A stretch of 64,000 bases of DNA. It comes from Rhynchopus sp. YZ270_cl-10. Its lineage: Eukaryota; Euglenozoa; Diplonemea; Diplonemida; Diplonemidae. Under the pieces are notes generated by a model. The model was not told where the DNA came from. It saw only the letters and a program-made list of their open reading frames with translations, and made no database searches. The DNA is taken from the NCBI GenBank assembly GCA_964035575.1, contig OZ037867.1, positions 1,240,001 through 1,304,000 on the forward strand. The letters run 5' to 3'. Position numbers and translations under genes: made by a program. Below, piece by piece: positions 51,801-61,800 of this stretch; position 1 is the first letter of the stretch, and each line of letters begins with the position of its first letter.

Positions 51801-54800
51801 GAGGTGGATCTTTCTGCAAACAGCGGGAGTTGCGCCGTCGGTGGCATTCCGGACACACCTTTTCAACGAAAATCATCGAAATTTGACCCCTGTCAGATAT
51901 CATGGGATTGGCCGATTCACCATCGAACTGAATTGGAGGGAACTAAATACTATGGGAGAGAGCGGTTTTTTATTGGAGGGGATGAAGCCAGACCGGGCTC
52001 TCCTGTGCTAACCAAAAAGCCGCATAAAGTTGAAAAAGCTGTGAAACGCTCTAAAATTGAGGCGGTCATTGAAAAGGCTTCGTTGGCAAACCAACGCGAG
52101 CTGTCCATCTGTAGTGACAGCATCCGCGCAGTGTCTTCGGTGCTTGGCGTCTGCGAAGTCTCCTTAGCGCCAGCCACCCTAGGAGCGGACTGCGGCAACA
52201 CCCAACTTCACAGCGACTTTGTGAACACCCCCATTGCGGTAAACAATTTGCGCAAAAAGGTGCTTGCTGGTTTTAACGTTACCCTTGAAGCAGAAGAGGT
52301 GGGGACTGGGGCTTCATTATTCAAATTACCGCTCAAATTTTCGGACCCAGTTTTGATGGCAAAGAAGAACTCTGTTGAGGACTGCAGTTTTGCACCGGAT
52401 ACTGCTTCGGCAAAGTTTTCAATTCTTCTCCGCAAAGATGATTCTATCGAAGGGGATGCAGATGGGCACTTCGATGAAGATGAAGACGTCGAAACTGCCC
52501 CAAAAATGGTGCTTTCGGACCTCCCAAACCTTCTAGATGGCGCAGAGGCGGTGCTTAATTTGACTCTTACGAATGAAGTTCCATTTCCCCTTCTTATTAT
52601 GAATGCAGGTCTTTGGGTAGAAGGGGGTACTCCTGCGGCAATACAACGGGTTGCAGCACCGCAGACATTTTATGTGACGGTGGTGGAAGGGAGGGATTTG
52701 TTTACGGAGGCAGGGGAGATGTTGTTGAGAGAGAGTGGCGCGTTGTTGCATGTAGAGTGTTCCATAGGAAGCGGGAAGCACCTTCGGAAATTCTCCCCGG
52801 CGTCGACGAATGACGCTGTGCGGCCGGTTTTTAATGAGCGATTTGATTTTCCGATTAAACGGTCCTCCGAGGCGTTGCGGATTGAGGTGTGGTGCCGGTA
52901 TGTTCATCAAGGTGGGAAAGGAGACCGTTTTGTAGGATTGGCTACTCTGGATTTGTCAGGTCATGGTCGGGCCTGGGTTCAGGTGGTCCCTCAGACTCAT
53001 GGAGGGACAGTGGGGACGCAGCTGTCGTCAAATGGAATGATATTACTTGAGTGGAAATGCATAGCGTGCGGTCCTCCGCGCGCAGCGGGGGTGGAGGATA
53101 TTGCCTCCGAGCATTCGAAACCGCCGCTCTCAATAGGCTATGTCCTTAGGGCTCGGGATAGCGGGACGCATCCAAATGTAGTAGGGCATACCACGGTGTA
53201 TCTCAAAAAATTGAATAAATTGATGCAGTTGGGTGGAGTAACAGGGAATGGAACGTATGAGAGCCGGGTCTGCGAATATCAGTTCTCTACGAGAAAGTGG
53301 ACGGTGCAGCCTCTAGGGTCGGGGGTGCAGAGGCAGCAGCATACTTCGGTTTTTTATGGGAATATGATTTTGAGCTTTGGTGGGTTTGGCCTGCATGGGT
53401 ACCGTCCTCTCAGTGGGAATACTAATGCGAATGCGAACAACAGCCTTTCCCCAGGCTTCCTCAAATCTACGCTGTGCTACAACGTGGCAACGAAGGAGAC
53501 GCAGGAGCTCACCACCTCTGGATCTGCAGAGGACTACCGTGCTGCGCACACTGCGGTGATGTGTGGCCACAAAATGGTGGTCTGGGGTGGCTGGGAGATT
53601 CTGGTACGCAACGTGGTGGTCCCCGGGCGTGGTGCTGTACTGCATACAATAGAACGAAGGAGGGATGACATGGTGTGTCTCGATCTGACAGACCATAAAT
53701 GGCGTACCGTTGCGCAAGGTGGTGACATACCGTGCGCACGCTCTGGACACACCGCGGTACGCCATGCAGGGAAGATGTGGCTCTTTGGGGGAACATCTGA
53801 AGCAGCTATTTTACCTACAGAGGAGGTGGCGCCTGTGGACGAGGTGATCGAGCAGCAAGACAGCCAAAGCGATGATGACCTGGTGTGCGACTCCCCGAAG
53901 AAGGTGGTGCAGAAGAAGCAGCGGCGGGCAGCGCCGAAGAAACGCTGTATCGCAGAAGGAATTGAATATCTCAACTGCATGCATGCTTTCGATTTTGACT
54001 CGAAAATTTGGTGTCCCGTAGACGTGCGTGGAGATATACCGAAACCGCGAGAAGGGCACACCGCATGCACGGTGAACCTCGCAGAGAGCTATGCTAACTG
54101 TATGTTCATCTATGGTGGCGAGCATGCGCACGGTCTGCTGAACACATGCTATATGTTTGTCTTTGACAGCAATCCACTCTCGGTGTCGGGGTATTGGAGA
54201 CGGATTGGTTTTGACGGCTGTTCTGCACCTTCTGCGCGAGCGGGGCACACAATGTTCGCCATGCCATACCGTGTGCAGAGAAAGGAGGAGGACAACCGTG
54301 ACGCCAGACGCGCTCCAGTGGAGGTCAAGCTCGCAGTCGTCGGAGGTGTCGCAGGGCAAGGTGCTGTGCGTAGAGGAGGGGTGGTCAGTGCTGCTGTTCA
54401 TGTGGACGATGAGGTGGATGGTGGCCAGGAATACGTCCCGCAGAGTGCAGGGAAGCGTGCACCCCTCATAGGGCTTGTATTGCAGTATGAGGGGGAGAGG
54501 GTGGCTGTTCCGCAAAAGACTGCCAGGTATGAGATTTTTTTGTTTTTTTTCCCGCTTCAAAACTCCACCCACCCTACAGACTTGGAAAACAAAAACGCCG
54601 CCGCGCGGAGAAGATTTCACAAGAACAGAACGCGGACACAGTAAACTGCAAGACGTTGACTCGGGTATGTCATCTCTCCCGCCAACCACTATATTCTGCG
54701 CAAGAATTACCCTCACTAGGCATCAACCACCAACACACCACACTACAGACTGAGGACGAAATCGAACGCATCGCCTATCGCCTCAACCGCGGCAGTCGTA

Positions 54801-55345
54801 AGTCTGCACCAAAGCTTTCCACCGCCCCTCTTCTCTGCAACAGCGAGAAGCTGACCGAAGCTGCACAACGTGGTGTCACAGAGCGTCTGTACTACCGTCC
54901 TATGTTCCGCACGATGCGCATGCAGACGCAGGAGGAGGTCAACAGCATCACCGCGGCGAGGCGCGACCTGAAGATCCTCGACCCTGTAGCGATGCACCGT
55001 AGTGTCGACCGTCTCTATCATCAGGCCAGCGCACGAAAGGAAGAACGGCTCCTGAAAACCGCCCTAGAAGTGCACGAGGAAACCGCCAAGTCACGCCGCC
55101 TCACGAACACCGAAGAAGACGAGGTCACAGAGCGACTTTACTATCAGAACATCGCCCGCGCGGAAAAACGGCAGCTCCAACTAGGCAAGCACTACCTCAA
55201 GGAAGACAGCGGGGTGAAGGTGCTGACACGACAGGAATGGTCTGCCACAGTCTGCCGCCTTCACAACACAAAGACGGAAGAGATGTCGTCTTCAGAGGGC
55301 AAAATCATCAAATCTGTAAACCACGATGTCGTTGTTGCTATGTGA
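48888..55345 (+). CDS. Giant C2/Kelch protein with C-terminal RLYY repeats, three exons
   Basis: Exons 48888-54526, 54580-54664 and 54749-55345 give 2106 residues. The introns (53 and 84 nt; GTATGAG...CCCTACAG and GTATGTCA...CACTACAG) keep the frame. Without them the ORF ends at 54644 and the last part looks like a separate gene. The N-terminal ~300 residues are Ser/Pro/acidic. Beta-rich C2-like segments lie at about 405-505 and, more clearly, at 1259-1375 (FYVTVVEGRDLF, then RPVFNERFDFPI). A poly-Glu run lies near 585-595. Kelch repeats span about 1436-1824 (RSGHTAVRHAGKMWLFGGTS, REGHTACTVN, ARAGHTMFAMP), enough for a propeller. Exon 3 has spaced motifs TERLYYRPM, DRLYHQAS and TERLYYQNI. There is no signal peptide or TM. 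A membrane- or axoneme-associated scaffold is a guess. Confidence 0.88.
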
Positions 55346-56854
55346 AAAAGTGGAGTTTTATTTACACTGGGGGGAGAGGGGAGAGGGGGAGAGTAGAAAG
55401 GGGAGGGGGCAAGAATGCCGCAATATTTCTGTTTTGCTGCGTTTTTCTCTCTCCCCTGTCAAGTCACAAAAAATAACCCTACCCCCCAAAGTAGTTAACA
55501 GTATTTAACATTGAGCTTGTCAGCAAACAGTAAAGACAAAAGTCATCCCTCCCTTGTAAACTTTTCTTTCCGCAACACCAAGATCACACACAGCTGATGC
55601 CGTGCGATTCACGATTGTGATACTCCCGACATTATTTGTGTATGGTCTGGAGTGTATATTGTGACAAGGTGAATGTGAGGAGGCGAATGTGCAAATATAA
55701 TAAGCCGTATCAATTCATATTATAATATCAGTAATCCTACTGTTTATGAACCCCCAGTACCACCTCATTCTGTAATCATTGTATCAAGTACGAGCCGCTG
55801 AGAACGCACATCCTCGAATTTACCCACGTTATCATGACGTGGCTTGCGCAATGACATCACGTCAAGCCACTCATTGCCCCCCCACTCGTTGTACTCAGGC
55901 CCCAGCCGAATACACCCTTGCTGGGATCCGTCCTGTCGAGCATCTCTGTCGCTGTAGTGAATATGTAAAGCAGTACGCGGTGTATACATACTTAGTGCAC
56001 GAATCTCCGCGGCTTTTGCCAGGTGTAGCAAGGCGGTGGATGGCTGCCACAGGCAGCACCTGTTCAACAGGCGGTTCAGCCTTACTGTGTATTTGTCGCA
56101 ATCCTGCAGTGTGTTGCGTTACATTGTAATCAGCATATTCTACATACCACCTTGCTCCTCTTCCTGCTGCCCCTAGATGCAGCCACAGCATCCTCTCCTG
56201 TCTTACGCTTACCTACTCTCGTTTCCTGCTTGCTGCGCACTCCCTGTCCTAGTGTTGCACTCATATTCGCGTTTATGTGTATATACTCTGGAACGAGGTA
56301 TTAGTGTCTACGTCTCCCACACAACTACCAAGGGGGCATGGTATTTATCATACTCTGGCAGTGGTCGCCCAGGCCCGCCATCATATTTCACCTTAGCGAC
56401 CCCAGTCTCGATTACACAGGAGTTCCAGATTTCCACGTATTCCGTGTGTCAAAGGTGGATGTCTCGGCACTACATGTCACAAATATGTGTCCCAGGGGTC
56501 GCATGTAATACGTCACATACTTCCAACTGCTCTCTGTAGTGCCCAGCTGTATAGCCCATACTGACCCCAAACTAGTATTCGTCGGGCAGGGGTATTCAGT
56601 GTCTCCACTGTGGATGTCTCGGCACTACGTGCCACAACTGTGTGTCCCAGGTGTCGCATGTTATGCGTCACACACTGCCAGATGCCCCCTGTAGTGACCA
56701 GCTGTATAACCCATAATGACCCCATACTAGAATAGCCAGCCTTATTGTGTTCTTATGTCACATGCCACCCCCTCTACCTCTTATCAGACAACCCCTATAC
56801 ACTAAGTTACCCTTACCCCTTTTGCACCCCTCTAGCCTCCACAGTGTCTTTCTG
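55346..56854. other. Spacer, largely unique
   Basis: 55346-55430 is G/A-rich. 55780-56450 is less AT-rich and open in several frames but shows no domain or splice logic. 56455-56733 holds a tandem duplication (separate entry). A C/T tract ends CCCCTCTAG at 56835, 20 bp before the chosen ATG. Confidence 0.5.
56455..56733. repeat. Tandem duplication, 155-bp period
   Basis: GTGGATGTCTCGGCACTAC starts both 56455 and 56610. Similarity continues through GTGTCCCAGG, CGCATGT and CCAGCTGTATA to ACTAG near 56572 and 56727. The copies are about 85% alike by eye. Confidence 0.85.
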
Positions 56855-58057
56855 ATGAGCACCGCGTCCGTGCGTGGAGGCGACGTGGAGATGGAGGAGG
56901 TCTCCCAGGGCGCGCCCTCTGCACCGAGCCACGCAAAGCCGCCCACAAGCAAACGCAAAGACTTCAAATCGTATCTGAGCAAGCTGGTCGCGCCCGGCGC
57001 ACACACAGAAGAGCCACGCCCTGCGCAAGGTCTTCCCTCCGCGTCGGGCATCGGCGCGTACTCAGCGACCGCATCATCAGGCCCTTCACGGCAAACAATT
57101 AAACCCCGTTTTAAACCAATGCAGACACACAGTGCAGAGCACATAAGAGGCCCTCCGGTGGATATTGGTGTGAACACCGAACCAATGCCGTCGATTCCTT
57201 TGGGTTCGTTGTACCTCATGTTGTGGCAGTTTATGCAGCTTATTACTGGGTTTTTGTGTTATATGCTCTTCTACCGGGATCAGGAGAGCAAAGGAGCGTT
57301 GCCACGTGCCGGTGCAAATGCATTTGTGACGTTCTTTGTTCTCGGCTCCGTGGTGTACGTTGGTGTGGTCGCACCCATGTTGTTCTCATCGCTGAACGAC
57401 CGTTTGTCCGTCAAAGCCCTCCGCAGCAAACGCTACTTCACCGTCTTCGTGATGTGGGTGTGCTTCGACATGCCGTGCTTTATAATAGAGTTTCATGCCT
57501 TTATTGAAGTGGGCCTGATCGATCCTTGGCAAGGAATCTCCTTTTTTGCAACAGTTCTTTGGGCAGTGGTCCCGCCGTGGCTCATATATTTGCTCAAATT
57601 TACGAATTATTTGCACAGAACCTTCACGCATTCAGAGCATGAGCACTACCCCGCGGTGCCGTTCCTGCACAATGGATACCGGTTTGGGGGTGGCGTCGAG
57701 GGGAGTCATTTGTTGCATGGTGCTGTTTTGGACCAACCTAGTCCAGGGCTTTCAGACATGCGGCAGACGGAGGAGGTGCGCTATGTGGTCCAGGCTTTGT
57801 ATGCGAAGGTCGTACGACAAAGTTCTCCCAGTGGTTCTATGACACGCGACGAGCTTGCGGACGCACTCCAGCGGGAGCTGCCCTACCTCTCCCCACACAG
57901 CCACGAGGCAGCTGTCGTGCGCCTCTACCTGCGCGATGCACCACGTGGCGGTGTAGGTGGTCTCGCCCCTGCCTCGGTAGAGCCCCTCCTCAGCTTGGTC
58001 TCAGAAGCGTTGAATCCATCCATCAAAACGCTGGGGCACGAACGTCCGTTGCATTAA
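56855..58057 (+). CDS. Four-pass membrane protein
   Basis: The 400-residue protein starts MSTASVRGGDVEMEEV, the first Met after the acceptor at 56835; an earlier in-frame Met at 56747 lies in spacer. About 115 disordered residues precede four hydrophobic segments near 115-140 (LMLWQFMQLITGFLCYMLF), 151-174, 195-222 and 230-256 (FFATVLWAVVPPWLIYLL). Conserved-looking polar/Pro positions occur in TM3 (CFDMPCF) and TM4. The C-terminal ~140 residues are soluble, helix-rich at about 325-395. No family was recognised. Confidence 0.8.
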   Translation: MSTASVRGGDVEMEEVSQGAPSAPSHAKPPTSKRKDFKSYLSKLVAPGAHTEEPRPAQGLPSASGIGAYSATASSGPSRQTIKPRFKPMQTHSAEHIRGPPVDIGVNTEPMPSIPLGSLYLMLWQFMQLITGFLCYMLFYRDQESKGALPRAGANAFVTFFVLGSVVYVGVVAPMLFSSLNDRLSVKALRSKRYFTVFVMWVCFDMPCFIIEFHAFIEVGLIDPWQGISFFATVLWAVVPPWLIYLLKFTNYLHRTFTHSEHEHYPAVPFLHNGYRFGGGVEGSHLLHGAVLDQPSPGLSDMRQTEEVRYVVQALYAKVVRQSSPSGSMTRDELADALQRELPYLSPHSHEAAVVRLYLRDAPRGGVGGLAPASVEPLLSLVSEALNPSIKTLGHERPLH

Positions 58058-58851
58058 AAAGGGTTGGAAAAAGGCGTGAGGTTTGAGGGGAAGGGGAGAG
58101 GAGAGGAGAGAGGGAGGTGGGGGGGATGATGAAAGCCCTAAAAGTGGCTTGTATCAATAATTCTCCTATTTAGTTTTTTTTTTTCCCGGACCACTCATGT
58201 CCCACCCTTTGCATGAGCCTGACTGAGATGCGCTTGAACACGTTTCAACTACTCTTTTTTGAAACATTGTTGGAATAGTGTAGTTGCCACCTGTGCAAAG
58301 CTCCACGGTCTTTTAGCTCACGCAATGGATTTTTTTTTATCTCTATCTTCCTTGGGGGGGTGGGTTGGGGACAAATAGATAAAGAATGGGGGGTGGGGGT
58401 AGAAACCCTTTTTTTTTTTGCGAAAAGTTTTTGCAAAAAAAATATGAAAATAAAAGCAAAAATTAGAGACACAGAGGGATGTGGGTTCTTTGTTTTTTGC
58501 CTTTCCCTTTTTCTCGTTGATTTTTTTTTAGTACCAAGTCTTTTCAAATTATACGATGTAAATACCAAAACAGTGATGTTAACCAACATAACCTCATTCC
58601 CACCCCCACACACACCTCATATTTTTTTTTGTCGAAACGGACGTAGTATTGCATGGTTTGGGTTCATGGTACTGTACCACCAACACTTTGTCGCAAGGGT
58701 TTTTTGTTGTTTCAAGACAATTTCCTCCCGTTTTTAGAATCAACAGTACAATATATTTTAACTCTCCTCACAACCCCCCTCATTTCCACAGAAGGGGAGG
58801 GAGGCTACACACCACACACAACGATTCCACTTCCACTTCCTTCATAGCACA
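58058..58851. other. Spacer with inverted repeat B copy and acceptor
   Basis: 58085-58130 is a G/A-rich run. Repeat B (minus) is at 58254-58308. A diverged G copy is at 58634-58690. The tract CCCCCCTCATTTCCACAG ends at 58791, before the next ATG. Confidence 0.6.
58254..58308 (-). repeat. Dispersed repeat B, inverted
   Basis: On the minus strand it reads CCGTGGAGCTTTGCACAGGT, GGCAACTACACTATTCCAAC and AATGTTTCAAAAAA. It is the only B copy in this orientation, so the family is not tied to transcription direction. Confidence 0.8.
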
Positions 58852-61800
58852 ATGCCGCCTACCCCACACATATGCACCACCTTGCTGGGTCTGCTGTCCC
58901 TTTGTGTCTCCATCGCCTTGATCACCGCTGAGGAGTACGCCACGCCGTGGCAGGTGCCCCCCACCATGGTTGACCCTGCACTGACGACGGAGGAGCGAGA
59001 GCTGGTGCGGCAGTGTACGACCTCGACGGATGTGTGCGATGACATGGAGATGAGTGTGCATGCGGTCATAGGATGTGCTGACGCAGAAAAGGGCGGCACA
59101 ACGACGTTCTGTACGATTGACTCTGCGACGTCGTTCCCGCCCCCTTTGACGGTGATAGGCAAAGGGTTTGGATTTACAGGAATGCGGATGTGGGTCGGCC
59201 CGCACGAATGCAACTCCGTCGCGGCAAGCAACTACACAAACGGGGACCGATCGGACCCAACGTTCTACATTCAGCTGATCTGCACAGAGTGGCAGATGAG
59301 CGGGGCGTTCTCAGAGCTGATCACTGTGAAGACGATGTTTGGGTCGAATGTAACCGGGCCTGCAGGGGTGCACTTTGGCCCACCTGTCATAGACTCTATC
59401 ACCTTCAACGACAGCCACTCCTGCCGCGACACCGGAAGCGACTCACGTCTGCACCTGACGTGCTGGGACGACGTTGAGGTAACCTTTGAAGGGCGGCACT
59501 TCCCCATGCAGACAGTCGACTACCCCAGCACGTTCCTCAGTGGCACGCAGAACAGTGTACCGTCCACCTTCGACCTCGGTCTCATGCTCACAGCAGGGAA
59601 CGCAAAGACAGGCCCACCCTGCCTCAACCTCGTGGCGTACACCGTAGAGGAGGCAGGTGGTGTGCTGCGCTCCTTTGTGAAATGCGATCTCATCATCCGC
59701 GCGCTCGGGGAGGAGCGTGCCCGTGACCGTTCGGGTGTGTATAATGTACGTCTCTGGTGGGGTGCCCTGTGGGGTACGGGGAATGTAACGGTAACGATCC
59801 CGCCGGAGCTGGGGAGTCTGCGCAGTGTGTCCTGTGGTGACTATGTGTTCCCGGAGTACACAGGGCCGGAGGCGTTTATGAACACAGAGAAGTTTTTAAG
59901 CATGGCAGGGGACAGTGCGTACATTGCGAGCGTGCCTTTGGAGTGCAGTGTCGGGGTCGACCAGAAGATCCATGTGGAGTGTTGCAATGCAGGCGGTGTG
60001 GGGCAGTCCTCTTCGGACTGCACCTACTTTGCGACCTTTGCGACTGCTGCAGCGCACTGCCGGGCGCGTGGTCTGTATATGTGCGGCAAGGAGGAGCTGC
60101 TGCGTGGAGAAGGTGCCGCCTCTGTGTCCGGGTGCACAACTGCAGGGCGCAGATCGTGGGTGAAGAACGAGGCCTGCCACAACGTGGGCCTCTGCCAGTA
60201 CTCCCGCCCCTTCACCTTCAAAGGGAAGTGGCTGACAAACGACTTCGCAGACTACGATGCTGTCATCTACGCGATTGACAGTGCACAGCACACCGGCATC
60301 GGCAACCACACCTGCGAGATCCGCAAAATCGCCTACATTGCGGACCCAGAGTCATCTTCCAACGAACGCCTCCAAGAGGTAACATGCGAACCACGTGGCC
60401 TCTCACGCAACGGACGCTACGCTGTCGCCCTGACGGTAGGTGGCCAGCCATATGACATCCCCGCCCGCTTTGAATACCGTGTACAGCCAGAGGTGACGCG
60501 GATCAGTGGATGCTACGATTTGGGGCTGTCGACGTTGAAGTGCCCAAGCTTTGGTGCGAAGAATGCGTTCAGCGAGACACGCGCTGTGCAGGGAAAGCAG
60601 AGTCCGGAGGTGGTGGAGAAGCTATTTGGCCGTGACTTTGATGTGAATTGGTTCGCGAACTCGCTTTCGGGCAATGTTGTGGTGTACATTCATGGACACA
60701 ACTTCGACCATGTGACGGATGTCAGCTTTGCGGGCCGCTTCTGCAACATGAACCGCACTGCAGATGTCACGACTGTTGTCACACCGAACCTCATCTCATG
60801 CGTCATACGCGCAGACATGACTGGCATCACATCGCGTGCCCGCCTCCACATCATGGAGGACGCCTTCGACTCTCCCACCTACGTCACCGCCACGTGGAGC
60901 CTCCGTCCTCGTGTCGACTCTGCATCGTGCACATACATCATCGACACCCGAACAGACCCACACATCGGAAGGTGCCCCACCCATGCAGGACAGCTCACTG
61001 TTTTTGGCGAAGGGTTTGACACCATCATATGGCAGACGCCTAATGAACAGGAGTACGCAACAGGGTCGCTGTTCCCGACACCAACGTTGTTGATAGGGAA
61101 CGTCGAGTGTGATAAGCTGACGGTGGTCAATTCGACGATGGCGGTGTGTGAGGAGTACGACATCCGTGGCAGGTTTCCCGATCTGCACCACCAGGTGGAC
61201 CCGGCCCTGACAATCTCCTTCAGGATAGGGTCGGAGCGCGATCCTTATGGTGTGCAGCATGTGTTCCGGAGGGTGCCCTTCATCACCGCAGTGCACGGTT
61301 GCGAGAACTACTGCGACTACACATCGCAGCAGCCAATCACCGTGGTGGGGGGGAACTTCACGCAGAGCGACACGATCTACGTGCACATCGGTGGTGTGCG
61401 CTGCATTCAGCAAGTCTACGTGGACTCGCAGACCCTCATCTGTGAGCAGTACGAACGCGACATGACCCTCAAGCGGCACAAAATCGAGGTCCAGATGAAC
61501 GGTGAGTGGAGCGCCGAGCGGTTCTCCGTGGAGATCATTGCGCTGTGCAATGGAGCGAACGGGTTGCCCTGCTCGGGGCATGGTGCGTGCACACACCACG
61601 CAGACTGCATTTGCCAGTACAGCAAGCAGACAGGGTTCTGGGTGGGGACCTATTGCGATGAATGCGAGCTGGGCTATTGGGGGCCGGACTGCAAGCACGA
61701 CTGCGTCTGCCCCGGTACAGGCATCTGCGACCATGGGGTCAACGGAACAGGCTTCTGTGGGTCCTGCTCGGGCAACTACTCAGGGATCCTCTGCGACCCG

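Noticed and set aside
53811-54716. 301-codon minus-strand ORF under the Kelch region, and a similar 312-codon one at 60796-61734.
   Set aside because: Antisense shadows of strongly supported plus-strand genes; their proteins show no family pattern.
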